From: Oceaniovalibus guishaninsula JLT2003
GTDB lineage: Bacteria > Pseudomonadota > Alphaproteobacteria > Rhodobacterales > Rhodobacteraceae
DNA length: 64,000 nucleotides
Reading direction: 5' to 3'
NCBI RefSeq assembly: GCF_000299575.1
Contig: NZ_AMGO01000046.1
Coordinates: 62,001 to 126,000 of the forward strand
This document shows positions 15,342-24,832 of the stretch, piece by piece (within the stretch, counting starts at the first letter, position 1; every line of letters begins with the position of its first letter). The notes under the pieces are model-generated. The model ran no database searches. It was not told where the DNA came from and saw only the letters and a list, made by a program, of their open reading frames with translations. The position numbers and the translations under genes were made by a program.

Positions 15342-16829
15342 CTACCACCAACGATCGGGTCTGGCCACGAATCCCGCCGCACGTTCGAGTGAATATGCCG
15401 CGTCGAGCAGTTCCGCCTCGCCCCAGGGCCGTCCGATCAGTTGCAGGCCCAGCGGCAGGCCGGCGCCGTCCTGCCCAGTGGGCAAGGCGATGGCGGGCAG
15501 TCCGGCCAGATTGACGGTGACGGTGAACACGTCGTTGAGATACATCTGCACCGGATCCGCGTCCTGCATAGCCCCCAGCGCAAAGGCGGGCGAGGGCGTG
15601 GCGGGCGTCAGGATGGCATCGACGCCATCGGCGAAGGCACGGTCGAAATCGCGCTTGATCAGGGTGCGGACCTTGCGCGCGCGGTTGTAATAGGCGTCGT
15701 AGAAGCCCGCCGACAGAACGTAGGTGCCGACCATGACGCGGCGCTTGACCTCGTCGCCGAAGCCTTCGGCACGGGTCTTTTCATACATCTCGGTGATGCC
15801 GTCGCCCTGGTCGAGCGTGGCGCGATGGCCGAAGCGCACGCCGTCGTAGCGGGCAAGGTTGCTGGACGCTTCGGCGGGCGCGATGACGTAATAGGCGGGC
15901 AGCGCGTATTTCGTGTGCGGCAGGCTGATGTCGCGGATCTCGGCCCCGGCATCCTTCATCATGGCGATGCCGTCCCGCCACAGCGCGTCGATGGCGTCCG
16001 GCATCCCGTCCATGCGGTATTCGCCGGGGATGCCGATGACCTTGCCGCGAATGTCGCCTTTGAGCGCGGCCTCGAAATCGGGCACGGGCAGGTCGGCGCT
16101 GGTGCTGTCCAGCGGATCGTGGCCCGCCATCGCACCCAGCAGGATCGCCGCGTCGCGCACGTCGCGCGTCATCGGGCCGGCCTGATCCAGCGAGGACGCG
16201 AAGGCGACGATGCCCCAGCGCGAACAGCGGCCATAGGTAGGTTTCAGCCCGGTGATGCCGGTGAAGGCGGCGGGCTGGCGGATGGACCCGCCGGTATCGG
16301 TGCCGGTCGCGGCCAGGCACAGTCCCGCCGCGACCGCCGCCGCCGAACCGCCCGACGATCCGCCCGGCGTCAGCGCGGTGTCGTCGCCCGCCCGGCGCCA
16401 TGGGTTCACGGCGGGGCCGTAGACGCTGGTTTCGTTGCTGGACCCCATGGCGAACTCGTCCATGTTGAGCTTGCCCAGCATCACCGCGCCCGCATCCCGC
16501 AGCCGGGCCGTCACGGTCGATTCGTATTCGGGGCGGAACCCTTGCAGGATGCGGCTGCCGGCCTGGCCGGGAACGCCCTGCGTACAGAACAGATCCTTGA
16601 TGCCCAGCGGGATGCCGCAGAGGTCGGGCGCGTTCCCGTCCTTCAGCCGCGCATCGGCCGCGCGCGCCCGGTCCATCGCCAGATCGGGTGTGCGGTGGGC
16701 GAAGGCGTTCAGCGCGTCCGCCCCGTCGATGGCGTCGAGGCAGGATCGCGTCACGTCAACGGCGGTCAGGTCGCCCCGGCGCAGCGCGTCGCGGGCGGCG
16801 GCGACGGTCAGGTCGTTCGGGGCGGTCAT
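15342..16829 (-). CDS. gatA: Asp-tRNA(Asn)/Glu-tRNA(Gln) amidotransferase subunit A
   Basis: 495 residues of the amidase-signature family. The catalytic triad is visible: Lys78 in IPLGIKDLF, cis-Ser158 in PGGSSGGS and nucleophile Ser182 in [13 protein letters not shown]. GatA releases ammonia from glutamine and, with GatB and GatC, converts Glu-tRNA(Gln) or Asp-tRNA(Asn) to the correctly charged tRNA. Its ATG overlaps the gatC stop (ATGA), so the two are translationally coupled. gatB is not in the window. The true start ([20 protein letters not shown]) is far inside a longer open frame whose upstream part is antisense to gatC. Confidence 0.97.
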   Translation of the reverse strand: MTAPNDLTVAAARDALRRGDLTAVDVTRSCLDAIDGADALNAFAHRTPDLAMDRARAADARLKDGNAPDLCGIPLGIKDLFCTQGVPGQAGSRILQGFRPEYESTVTARLRDAGAVMLGKLNMDEFAMGSSNETSVYGPAVNPWRRAGDDTALTPGGSSGGSAAAVAAGLCLAATGTDTGGSIRQPAAFTGITGLKPTYGRCSRWGIVAFASSLDQAGPMTRDVRDAAILLGAMAGHDPLDSTSADLPVPDFEAALKGDIRGKVIGIPGEYRMDGMPDAIDALWRDGIAMMKDAGAEIRDISLPHTKYALPAYYVIAPAEASSNLARYDGVRFGHRATLDQGDGITEMYEKTRAEGFGDEVKRRVMVGTYVLSAGFYDAYYNRARKVRTLIKRDFDRAFADGVDAILTPATPSPAFALGAMQDADPVQMYLNDVFTVTVNLAGLPAIALPTGQDGAGLPLGLQLIGRPWGEAELLDAAYSLERAAGFVARPDRWW

Positions 16830-17113
16830 TCGACCACCTTCGGGACGGCGAAGAACCCTTCGCGCGCATCGGGCGCATTGGCGAGGATCTGCGCCTGCCG
16901 GTCGCCGTCTGTCACCACGTCGTCGCGCCGCTTGAGCCGCTGCGGCGTGACGCTGACCATCGGTTCGACGCCCTCGACATCGACCTCGTTCAACTGCTCG
17001 ATGAAGCCGAGGATGGCGTTGAACTCGGATGCCAGCGCGGGCAAGTCGTCCTGCGCCACGCGGATGCGGGCGAGGCGGGCCACACGGGCGGCGGTATCGG
17101 TGTCGATGGACAT
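16826..17113 (-). CDS. gatC: Asp-tRNA(Asn)/Glu-tRNA(Gln) amidotransferase subunit C
   Basis: 95 residues, normal size. [20 protein letters not shown] and the helix [20 protein letters not shown] followed by [21 protein letters not shown] match GatC throughout. It wraps around GatA and stabilises its contact with GatB. It is first in the gatCA pair. Confidence 0.97.
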   Translation of the reverse strand: MSIDTDTAARVARLARIRVAQDDLPALASEFNAILGFIEQLNEVDVEGVEPMVSVTPQRLKRRDDVVTDGDRQAQILANAPDAREGFFAVPKVVE

Positions 17114-17143
17114 GTCGTTCCCTCGGGCGTGATCGGGCCGCGT

Positions 17144-17794
17144 TTAGCGCCACGTGCCGGTGGCATCAAGGCGGTGGCGGCGCAGCACGGTGATCATCCA
17201 GCCCAGCATCACCGCGTTGCACAGATGCCACGCGAAATGCGTGCCCATCGGGAAGGCCGGGCAGACGGCCCCGTCGAGCGAGCGGAAGACCAGCGAGACC
17301 GACAGGATCGCCGCCCCGGCCCAGAACCCCTTGGCCACGCCCGGCATCCGGCGGCGCAGGACGATGCCATAGGCGACGATCAGCAGCGGCAAGGGCCAGT
17401 AGACGGCCGAGATGTCGAAGAACGGCAGCAGGTCGAACGCCATCGCCGCCGCCAGCGCATAGGGCACGAACGCCGCCGCGCCCAGCGTCGCCCCCCAGGC
17501 CGGCCAGTAGAGCAGGCGGCGGTTCGCGACCCAGAGATAGGTCAGGATGAAGGCCAGGATCGGCAGGGTGTCGGCCGCGGCGGCCCAGGGCGTCGCATGG
17601 GTATGGAACAGCCACGATCCGACGCCGATTGCCAGCAGCAGAAGGCAGAGCACCCGTTCCGCCCCCTCGGCCCGCCGCCAGAGCCAGAGCGCCACGACGA
17701 TGAAGGCGAGGTTGGTCAGCGCGTTGACGGGTTCGGCCCAGTAGCCGGGGCCGAGCCGTTCGCAATAGGCGTCGATGGGGTCGGTCCAGGTCAT
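17144..17794 (-). CDS. Ceramidase-domain (alkaline ceramidase-like) membrane protein
   Basis: 216 residues with about seven hydrophobic helices. Family marks are the N-terminal [20 protein letters not shown], the His/Asp pair [16 protein letters not shown], and the C-terminal [20 protein letters not shown] with two histidines that fit the intramembrane zinc site of alkaline ceramidases (CREST superfamily). Bacterial members of this domain family have mostly unknown substrates; lipid amidase activity is inferred. Its ATG overlaps the guaD stop (ATGA), so it is translated with guanine deaminase, an odd pairing. Confidence 0.85.
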   Translation of the reverse strand: MTWTDPIDAYCERLGPGYWAEPVNALTNLAFIVVALWLWRRAEGAERVLCLLLLAIGVGSWLFHTHATPWAAAADTLPILAFILTYLWVANRRLLYWPAWGATLGAAAFVPYALAAAMAFDLLPFFDISAVYWPLPLLIVAYGIVLRRRMPGVAKGFWAGAAILSVSLVFRSLDGAVCPAFPMGTHFAWHLCNAVMLGWMITVLRRHRLDATGTWR

Positions 17795-19074
17795 CGCGCC
17801 ACCCGTTCGCCCGCCACCCAGACGCCCGCGACGGCACGGTCGTCGCCCATCATGATGGTCGGAAAGACCGCTTCCCAAAGGTCGTTCGCCCGGTTGGTGC
17901 GTTGCGCGATGGCAGGGGTCGAGGCCAGATCGAGCGCCACCAGATCGGCGTCGCTGCCCGGGGCCAGCGTGCCGATGCGATCCGACAGGTGCATGGCGCG
18001 GGCCGATCCGGCGGTGGCCAGCCACAAAAGCTGCACAGGATGCAGGGCGGTGCCGGCAAGCTGGCCGACCTCGTAGGCGGATGCCATCGTGCGCAGCATC
18101 GAAAAGGACGATCCGCCCCCGGTATCGGTGGCCAGCCCCACATTGATGCCGTCGGCCCGCCGTGCGGCGGTATCGAACAGGCCCGATCCGATGAAGGTGT
18201 TCGATGTCGGGCAATGGATCAGCGCGGCGCCGGTCTCGGCCAGCCGACGCCGTTCCCGGTCGGTCAGGTGGATCGCATGGCCGAAAAGCGCGCGGTCGCC
18301 CAGCAGGCCGGACGATTCGTAGGTATCGAGGTAATCGCGCGCCTGCGGATGCAGGTCGCGGACCCAGGCGACCTCGTCCACCTGTTCGCTCAGATGGGTC
18401 TGCATCAGCGCCAGGGGCCGTTCGGACCAGAGCGCGCCCAGCGCGGCAAGCTGGTCGGGCGACGATGTGGGAGTGAAGCGCGGCGTGATCGCATAGGTCG
18501 CGCGGCCCCGTCCGTGCCAGCGGTCGAGCAGCGCCTTGCTGTCGTCATAGGCCGATTGCGCGGTGTCGCGCAGCCCTTCGGGCGCGTTGCGGTCCATGCA
18601 GGTCTTGCCGGCCGCAACGGCCATGCCCCGCGCCTCGGCGGCCTGAAAGAACGCGTCCACGCTGGCGGGGTGGATCGTGCAATAGCTGCACAGGCTGGTG
18701 GTGCCGTTGGCCAGCGCCAGATCCAGCGTCAGGTCGGCCTGGGCGCGGGCATGGGCGGGATCGGCGAACCGCATCTCCTCGGGGAAGGTATAGGTGTTCA
18801 GCCAGTCGATCAGCCGCTTTCCCCAACTGGCGACGATGCCGGTCTGCGGATAGTGCATGTGGGCATCTATGAACCCCGGCAGGATCAGCGCGCGGCCCAT
18901 GTCGGTGACGCGGGCGGCGGGGTGCGAGGCGCGCAAGGCGGCGGCAGCGCCCAGCGCCACGATCCGGCCGCCGTCGATGACGATGCCGTCATGCAGGCGC
19001 GCGCAATCCTCGGGAGGGGAGGCGAAGGGGTCGGCGGCGATGTCCAGCACGCGCCCAAGGATCAGTTCCGCCAT
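17791..19074 (-). CDS. guaD: Guanine deaminase
   Basis: 427 residues of the amidohydrolase superfamily. Zinc ligands are His72 and His74 in PGFIDAHMHYPQ, with later HLSEQ, GHAIHL and ATDTGGG. YPQTGIVASWGKRLIDWLNTY and YTFPEEMRFADPAHA are guanine deaminase-specific segments that distinguish it from chlorohydrolase or cytosine deaminase. It converts guanine to xanthine and ammonia in purine catabolism or salvage. It begins a two-gene unit with the ceramidase-like gene and diverges from mgtE. Confidence 0.93.
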   Translation of the reverse strand: MAELILGRVLDIAADPFASPPEDCARLHDGIVIDGGRIVALGAAAALRASHPAARVTDMGRALILPGFIDAHMHYPQTGIVASWGKRLIDWLNTYTFPEEMRFADPAHARAQADLTLDLALANGTTSLCSYCTIHPASVDAFFQAAEARGMAVAAGKTCMDRNAPEGLRDTAQSAYDDSKALLDRWHGRGRATYAITPRFTPTSSPDQLAALGALWSERPLALMQTHLSEQVDEVAWVRDLHPQARDYLDTYESSGLLGDRALFGHAIHLTDRERRRLAETGAALIHCPTSNTFIGSGLFDTAARRADGINVGLATDTGGGSSFSMLRTMASAYEVGQLAGTALHPVQLLWLATAGSARAMHLSDRIGTLAPGSDADLVALDLASTPAIAQRTNRANDLWEAVFPTIMMGDDRAVAGVWVAGERVAR

Positions 19075-19193
19075 CTTGCCCTCCTGCCGGTCGTCATGGC
19101 CTAGCGCATGGTGGCGCGGGACGGCAAGGCGGCGGCTGGCGCGGCGCCGCGAATGGCCCTAGAACGCTGGCAACCCCGCAGGAAGGAGATGCC

Positions 19194-20582
19194 ATGGCCG
19201 ACGCCCCGCCGACCGACGACGCCCTGCGCGACGACGAGGACGCCTATGCGCTGTCCCCGGACGCGATGCGCGAGATCCGCGATGCGGTGGAGCAGGGCGA
19301 CGCCCCGCGCCTGACCGCGCTGATGGAGCCGCTGCACCCCGCCGACATCGCGGATCTGCTGGAACAGCTCGATCAAGGGCCGCGGCATCGGCTGATCGCG
19401 CTCTACGGGCGGGAGTTCGACGGCGAGATCCTGTCGGAGCTGGACGACAGCATCCGCGAGGACGTGATCGGCGCGCTGGCCCCCGACGTGCTGACCGATG
19501 CCGTGCGCGAGCTTGAATCCGACGATGTCGTCGACCTGCTGGAATATCTGGACGAACCGACGCAGGAAGCCATCCTGGAGGTTCTGGAAGCGTCGGACCG
19601 GGTCGCGGTCGAACGCGCGATGGCCTGGCCCGACCAGTCCGCCGGGCGGCTGATGCAGCGCGAGGTCGTGACGGCGCCCGAACGCTGGACGGTGGGCGAC
19701 GCCATCGACCATCTGCGCGCCAGCGACGATCTGCCCGACCAGTTCTATCACGTCGTTCTGGTTGATCCGCGTCACCGGCCCGTCGGCCATGTCACGCTGG
19801 GCAAGCTGATGGCCGCCGACCGGGTGACGCCGCTGGCGGATCTGGTCGAACCCAGCTTCCGCACCATCCCCGCCACCCAGGACGAGGAGGACGTGGCCTA
19901 TGCGTTCAACCAGTATCACCTGATTTCCGCCCCGGTGGTGGACGATGCGGGGCGGCTGGTCGGCGTCATCACCATCGACGACGCGATGATCGTGATGAAC
20001 GAGGAGAACGAGGAAGACCTGCTGCTGCTGGCGGGGGTGGGCGACGAAAGCATCGCCGACCGCACGCTTCAGATCGCGCGGCAGCGGTTTCCGTGGCTGC
20101 TTGTCAACCTCGGCACCGCGATCCTCGCATCGGTGGTGATCTCGCAGTTCGACGAGGTGCTGGCGGCGCTGGTGGCGCTGGCGGTGCTGATGCCCATCGT
20201 CGCGTCGATGGGCGGCAACGCGGCCACGCAGTCGATGACGGTGGCGGTGCGGGGCCTGGCGACGCGCGACCTGACCGGCAACAACGCGCTGCGCGTCCTG
20301 CGGCGCGAGGTGGTGGCGGCGGGCATCAACGGCGCGGTCTTCGCCGTCATCATGGGCGTCATCGGCACGATCTGGTTCGGGCTGCCGATGCTGGGCGTGG
20401 TGCTGGGGGCGGCCATGGTCATCAACCTGCTGGTCGCGGGGCTGGCGGGGGTGCTGGTGCCGCTGACGCTGGACCGGCTGGGGATCGACCCGGCGCTGGC
20501 CTCGGGCGCGTTCGTGACCACGGTGACGGATGTGGTGGGGTTCTTCGCGTTCCTGGGCCTTGCGGCCATCGTGCTGCTGTGA
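19194..20582 (+). CDS. mgtE: Magnesium transporter MgtE
   Basis: 462 residues. The N-terminal MgtE superhelical domain (about 20-130, with LHPADIADLLEQLDQ) is followed by two CBS domains (about 135-265; MQREVVTAPERWTVGDAIDH, SAPVVDDAGRLVGVITIDD) and a C-terminal pore domain of five helices containing PIVASMGGNAATQSMTVAVR, the family signature lining the ion path. The cytosolic parts sense Mg2+ and close the channel. GGAAGGAG precedes the ATG. Its stop overlaps the next gene's GTG. No Mg riboswitch is recognisable in the 119-bp leader. Confidence 0.96.
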   Translation: MADAPPTDDALRDDEDAYALSPDAMREIRDAVEQGDAPRLTALMEPLHPADIADLLEQLDQGPRHRLIALYGREFDGEILSELDDSIREDVIGALAPDVLTDAVRELESDDVVDLLEYLDEPTQEAILEVLEASDRVAVERAMAWPDQSAGRLMQREVVTAPERWTVGDAIDHLRASDDLPDQFYHVVLVDPRHRPVGHVTLGKLMAADRVTPLADLVEPSFRTIPATQDEEDVAYAFNQYHLISAPVVDDAGRLVGVITIDDAMIVMNEENEEDLLLLAGVGDESIADRTLQIARQRFPWLLVNLGTAILASVVISQFDEVLAALVALAVLMPIVASMGGNAATQSMTVAVRGLATRDLTGNNALRVLRREVVAAGINGAVFAVIMGVIGTIWFGLPMLGVVLGAAMVINLLVAGLAGVLVPLTLDRLGIDPALASGAFVTTVTDVVGFFAFLGLAAIVLL

Positions 20583-21154
20583 CCGACGCCAAGGCGACGG
20601 CGCGCCGCGCGGCCGAGGCGCGGCGCGCGGCAGTCCAGCCGGGACCGGGCGATGCCGACCTGCTGGCCGCGCGGCTGGCGGTTGCGGACGCGTCGGTCGT
20701 GGCCGGGTTCCTGCCTATCGGGTCCGAGATCGACCCCCGCCCGGCGATGGCGGCCCTGTCGGTGCCGGTCTGCGTGCCGGTGATGGTCGGGCGGGGCCTG
20801 CCGCTGCGGTTCCGGCGGTGGATTCCGGGCTGCACGCTGGAACGCGGGCCGTTCGGGGTGGCGGTGCCTGCGGATGGCGACTGGCTGGTGCCCGATCTGC
20901 TGATCGTGCCGCTGCTGGCCTTCGACCGGCGGGGGCAGCGGCTGGGCTATGGCGGCGGCTATTACGACCGGACGCTGGCGGCCTTGCGCGCGGCCGGTCC
21001 GGTGCGGGCCTGGGGCTTTGCCTTTGCCGCGCAGGAGGTGGCGGCGGTGCCGGTGGGGCCGCACGACGCGCCGCTGGACGCGATCGCGACAGAACGCGAA
21101 TGGATCGTGCCGGGCGGCCGGGATCGGGCGGAACCGCCGGCCCCGCCCGGATAG
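20579..21154 (+). CDS. 5-formyltetrahydrofolate cyclo-ligase
   Basis: 191 residues starting with GTG in a GTGA overlap with mgtE. The basic N-terminus has an Ala/Arg-rich helix; the signature IVPLLAFDRRGQRLGYGGGY followed by YDRTL is the phosphate and folate-binding loop of the 5-FCL (MTHFS/YgfA) family. The enzyme uses ATP to turn 5-formyl-THF into 5,10-methenyl-THF, clearing an inhibitory folate. In many bacteria it sits next to the 6S RNA gene ssrS; no 6S-like element is evident here. Confidence 0.92.
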   Translation: MTDAKATARRAAEARRAAVQPGPGDADLLAARLAVADASVVAGFLPIGSEIDPRPAMAALSVPVCVPVMVGRGLPLRFRRWIPGCTLERGPFGVAVPADGDWLVPDLLIVPLLAFDRRGQRLGYGGGYYDRTLAALRAAGPVRAWGFAFAAQEVAAVPVGPHDAPLDAIATEREWIVPGGRDRAEPPAPPG

Positions 21155-21156
21155 GC

Positions 21157-21651
21157 TCAGTTCGTCGGCGCGCCGTGGTCCATGCCGCCGTGGTCCATCG
21201 CGGCACCGTCGCCCGGCGCCTCGACGTCGAAGGTGACGGGCACGCGGCCCGCCTGCCGGAAGATCAGCACGGCATCGACGGTATCGCCCGCGGAAAGCGG
21301 CGATTGCAGGCCCATGAACATCACGTGCTTGCCGCCGCGCGCCAGCGTCAGCGTCTCGCCCGGCGCGATCTCGAACCCGTCGGGACGCGGTTCCATCCGG
21401 GCGATGCCGTCGGCGCTGACGGTCTCGTGCAGTTCCAGCTTGGCGATGTCGCCCTCGATGCCGATCAGGCGGTCGGGCGTGTCGCCGTTGTTCGTCACTG
21501 TCAGATAGCCGCCGGCGGATTTGGCGACCGGCGTGGTTTCCAGGATCATCGGATGCCCGATGGCCAGATCACCGGCGGCGAAATCATGGGCCAGCGCCGG
21601 GATCGGCAGGGCGAGGAAGGCAGCCGCAAGGGCGGAACGCAGAAGGGTCAT
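21157..21651 (-). CDS. Periplasmic copper chaperone PCu(A)C
   Basis: 164 residues from the ATG at 21651 (AGGA eight bases upstream; an ATG three codons earlier lacks spacing). TLLRSALAAAFLALPIPALA is a signal peptide. The copper site H-x10-M-x21-H-x-M is present in HETVSADGIARM and, further on, GGKHVMFMG. The extra C-terminal AAMDHGGMDHGAPTN tail adds Met/His ligands that can bind Cu(II). PCu(A)C delivers copper to the CuA site of cytochrome c oxidase. No Sco or oxidase gene is adjacent. Confidence 0.92.
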   Translation of the reverse strand: MTLLRSALAAAFLALPIPALAHDFAAGDLAIGHPMILETTPVAKSAGGYLTVTNNGDTPDRLIGIEGDIAKLELHETVSADGIARMEPRPDGFEIAPGETLTLARGGKHVMFMGLQSPLSAGDTVDAVLIFRQAGRVPVTFDVEAPGDGAAMDHGGMDHGAPTN

Positions 21652-21788
21652 CGAAGGCATCCTGTTGGTTCGGACGGGTCGCGGGCGAGTCGCACCGGCG
21701 GGCCCTGCCGCCGTCCTAGCGCAGCCGCACGCGCCCGGAAAGCCGTCACGCCCTTGTTCCCGCTGGCGCCAGGTTCTATCGCGGGGGC

Positions 21789-22604
21789 ATGAGACTGCTT
21801 TTTCTCGGCGATGTGATGGGCCGCGCGGGACGCGGGGCCGTGGCCGACGCGCTGCCGCGCCTGCGGGTCGAATGGCGGCTGGATTTCGTCGTCGTCAATG
21901 GCGAGAACGCCACGGGCGGGGCGGGGCTGTCGGTGGCCCATGCGCGCGGCCTGCTGGAGGCGGGCGCCGACGTGCTGACGCTGGGCGATCACGCCTTCGA
22001 CCAGAAGGACATGCTGGATTTCGCCGGGACCGAGCCGCGCATCATCCGTCCGCTCAACTTTTCCAAGGCCGCGCCGGGACGCGGGGCGCGGGTGTTCGAG
22101 GCGCCGGGTGGGCGGCGCGTTCTGGTGGCGCAGGCGCTGGGGCAGGTCTTCATGAAGCGGCCCTTCGACGATCCCTTCTCGGCCCTGGACGGTGTGCTGC
22201 GCAACGCGCCCCTGGGCGGCGCGGTGCAGGCGGCTTTGGTCGATATCCATTGCGAGGCGACGTCGGAAAAGATGGCCGTGGGGCATTTCTGCGACGGGCG
22301 GGCCAGCGTCGTCGTGGGCACGCATACCCATGTGCCGACGGCCGACGCGACGATCCTGTCCGGCGGCACGGCCTATCTGACCGATGCGGGGATGTGCGGC
22401 GATTACGACAGCGTCATCGGCATGGACAAGGCCGAGCCCCTGCGCCGCTTCGTCACCGGGATGCCCAAGGCCCGGTTCGAGCCCGCGACCGGCGCCGCCA
22501 CCCTGTCGGGGCTGTTCGTCGAAACCGACGATGCCACCGGCAAGGCGGTGCGCGTGGCGATGGTGCGGCAGGGCGGGCGGCTGGCGGCCAGCGGCCCCGA
22601 CTGA
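21789..22604 (+). CDS. YmdB-like (TIGR00282) metallophosphoesterase
   Basis: 271 residues, usual family length. LFLGDVMGRAGRGAV, FVVVNGENATGGAGLS, LTLGDHAFDQKDM, VGTHTHVPTAD and TDAGMCGDYDSVIGMD are the complete set of dinuclear metal motifs of the YmdB family, which hydrolyses 2',3'-cyclic nucleotides. The physiological role in alpha-proteobacteria is not established. It is followed by the SLC13 permease 69 bp downstream. Confidence 0.92.
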   Translation: MRLLFLGDVMGRAGRGAVADALPRLRVEWRLDFVVVNGENATGGAGLSVAHARGLLEAGADVLTLGDHAFDQKDMLDFAGTEPRIIRPLNFSKAAPGRGARVFEAPGGRRVLVAQALGQVFMKRPFDDPFSALDGVLRNAPLGGAVQAALVDIHCEATSEKMAVGHFCDGRASVVVGTHTHVPTADATILSGGTAYLTDAGMCGDYDSVIGMDKAEPLRRFVTGMPKARFEPATGAATLSGLFVETDDATGKAVRVAMVRQGGRLAASGPD

Positions 22605-22673
22605 CGCGTCCCGCCTTGCGCGCGCGGCGGCGGTCGCTAAGGTCGGCGCGTTTGCGGATCACCAAGGCGCCCC

Positions 22674-24452
22674 ATGCTTCCCTTCGCTTTCGATCCCACC
22701 GTGGCCGCACTGCTGAGCTTCGGCATCGTGATAGGGATGTTCGTCCTTTTCGCGCGCGAGACCTATCCGACCGAGGTGGTGGCCATCGGCGGCGCCGCCC
22801 TGCTTTTCGCGCTGGGCTTGCTGCCCTACGAGGCGGGGCTGGCCGTGCTGTCGAACCCCGCACCCTGGACCATCGCCGCGATGTTCCTGGTGATGGGCAG
22901 TCTGGTGCGGACGGGCGCGCTGCAATCGCTGACCGAACTGGCCGACCGCAACGCCGCCAAGAACCCCGCGACCGTGCTGATCGCCAGCCTGCTGGCGGTG
23001 GCCGCGGCATCGGCATTCATGAACAACACGCCGGTCGTGGTGGTGATGATCCCGGTCTTCGTGCAACTGGCCAAGCGGCTGGGCGTGGCCCCCAGCAAGC
23101 TGTTGATCCCGCTCAGCTATGCGGCGATCCTGGGGGGGACGATCACGCTGATCGGCACCTCGACCAACCTGCTGGTGGACGGGGTGGCGCGGGCGCAGGG
23201 GCTGGCAGCCTTTTCCATATTCGAGATTGCGCCCCTGGGGATTCTTCAGGTGGCCATCGGCGCCGTCTATATGGCGGTGATCGGCCGGCATCTGCTGCCC
23301 GAACGGCAATCCATCGGCGTCATGCTGAGCGACCGGCGGCGAATGAAGTATTTCACCGAAGTCGTGCTGCCGCAGGGATCGCCGCTGGCCGGGCAGCCGG
23401 TGCTGGAGATAGATTTGTTCAAGCCCGAAGGCGTGCGCGTCATCGACGTGCTGCGGGGCGACGCGTCGCTGCGGCGCGATCTGAAATCGGTGGTGCTGGA
23501 GGATGGCGACCGTGTCGTGCTGCGCACCGAGATGGCCGAATTGCTGAGCATCCGCCAGAACTCGGACCTGAACGCCGTCGAGAAGCTGAGCTCGGTCGAG
23601 ACGGAGACGGTTGAGGTGCTGATCTCGCCCGGTTGCCGGATGATCGGGCGCAGCCTGGGCGCGATGCGGCTGCGGCGGCGGTATGGCGTCTATCCCTTGG
23701 CGGTGCATCGGCGGAACCAGAATATCGGCCGGCAACTGGACGATGTGGTGGTCCGTGTGGGCGATACGCTGCTGCTGGAAGGCGCGCCGGGCGACATTCA
23801 GCGGCTGGCGCAGGATATGGAGCTGCTCGACATCTCGCGCCCGACGGACCAGGCCTATCGCCGCAGCAAGGCGCCCGTCGCGCTGGGGGCGCTGGCGGGC
23901 GTGGTGATCCTGGCGGCGTTGGGCGTCGCGCCGATCCTGGGGGTGGCCGTCGTGGCGGTCGCGGTGATCCTGCTGGCGCGCTGCATCGACGCGGACGAGG
24001 CGTTTTCGTTCGTCGAGGGGCGGTTGCTGGCGCTGATCTTCGCCATGCTGGCCGTAGGGGCGGGGTTGCAGGAATCGGGCGCCGTCGCGCTGCTGGTCAC
24101 GTGGCTGGAGCCGTTTTTGACCGGGCTGCCGCCTGTCGCGGTGATCCTGTGCATCTATCTGATCGCCTCGACCCTGACCGAGATGGTGAGCAACAACGCG
24201 GTGGGCGTCATCCTGACCCCGATCGCCATCGAGCTGGGGCTGGCGCTGGGCATCGACCCGCGCCCGCTGGTGGTGGCGGTGATGTTCGCGGCCTCGGCCG
24301 CGTTTTCCACGCCTATCGGATACCAGACGAACATGTTGGTCTTCGGGCCGGGGGGATACAAGTTCACCGATTACCTGCGGGTGGGCATTCCGCTGAACAT
24401 CCTGCTGGGTCTGACCGCGTCGCTGGTCATCCCGCTGATCTGGCCGGTCTGA
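22674..24452 (+). CDS. SLC13/DASS-family permease with two TrkA-C domains
   Basis: 592 residues. N- and C-terminal groups of hydrophobic helices flank a cytoplasmic insert of two TrkA_C (RCK-C) domains (about 215-395). Transport motifs are SAFMNNTPVVVVMIPVFVQL with an SNT-like MNNTP loop, GGTITLIGTSTNLLVDG, and the mirrored EMVSNNAVGVILTPIA plus TPIGYQTNMLVFGPGGYKFT. Relatives carry sulfate, dicarboxylates or other anions with sodium; the substrate here cannot be read from the sequence. A small lipoprotein gene overlaps its stop codon. Confidence 0.9.
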   Translation: MLPFAFDPTVAALLSFGIVIGMFVLFARETYPTEVVAIGGAALLFALGLLPYEAGLAVLSNPAPWTIAAMFLVMGSLVRTGALQSLTELADRNAAKNPATVLIASLLAVAAASAFMNNTPVVVVMIPVFVQLAKRLGVAPSKLLIPLSYAAILGGTITLIGTSTNLLVDGVARAQGLAAFSIFEIAPLGILQVAIGAVYMAVIGRHLLPERQSIGVMLSDRRRMKYFTEVVLPQGSPLAGQPVLEIDLFKPEGVRVIDVLRGDASLRRDLKSVVLEDGDRVVLRTEMAELLSIRQNSDLNAVEKLSSVETETVEVLISPGCRMIGRSLGAMRLRRRYGVYPLAVHRRNQNIGRQLDDVVVRVGDTLLLEGAPGDIQRLAQDMELLDISRPTDQAYRRSKAPVALGALAGVVILAALGVAPILGVAVVAVAVILLARCIDADEAFSFVEGRLLALIFAMLAVGAGLQESGAVALLVTWLEPFLTGLPPVAVILCIYLIASTLTEMVSNNAVGVILTPIAIELGLALGIDPRPLVVAVMFAASAAFSTPIGYQTNMLVFGPGGYKFTDYLRVGIPLNILLGLTASLVIPLIWPV

Positions 24453-24778
24453 TGCGGGCGCTTATCCTGTTGATAACACTGGCCGGCTGCGCGTCGACCA
24501 CGGCTATCGCGCCGCGCGAAGCGGTGCCGGCGCGGGTGACGCTTTACCGCGACACGGTGACGGTGGAGGCCAGCGACGGGGCGCTTTGCACCGCCGTCAG
24601 GCCCGCGGGGGCGGGCGGATGGACCGGGGTGCTGGCCGGGTGTCCGCACCCCTGGCCGGTGGCAGTGCTGCGCCCCGCGAACCGCGCGCGGGTGCCGCTG
24701 GGGCCGGTGGCGGCGGATCCGTGGGTGACGGTCGCGCCGCCTTCGGGGGTGCTGGGATACGGGCCGCGATCCCCTTGA
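24452..24778 (+). CDS. Small putative lipoprotein
   Basis: 108 residues. MRALILLITLAGCASTTAIA is a lipoprotein signal with lipobox LAGC and Cys13 as the lipid site. The short mature part contains a beta-rich pattern (ARVTLYRDTVTVEASDGALC) and no recognised domain. Its ATG overlaps the permease TGA (ATGA-type), suggesting co-translation. Similar tiny lipoproteins occur across Rhodobacteraceae with no known function. Confidence 0.75.
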   Translation: MRALILLITLAGCASTTAIAPREAVPARVTLYRDTVTVEASDGALCTAVRPAGAGGWTGVLAGCPHPWPVAVLRPANRARVPLGPVAADPWVTVAPPSGVLGYGPRSP

Positions 24779-24832
24779 ACGGGGCTGGCCGGGTGCCTTA
24801 TAACGCGGCGCATTCACACGGAGAGAACGACG

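Noticed and set aside
19075-19193. Magnesium riboswitch upstream of mgtE
   Set aside because: The 119-bp leader is short and shows no recognisable M-box or ykoK-type conserved boxes.
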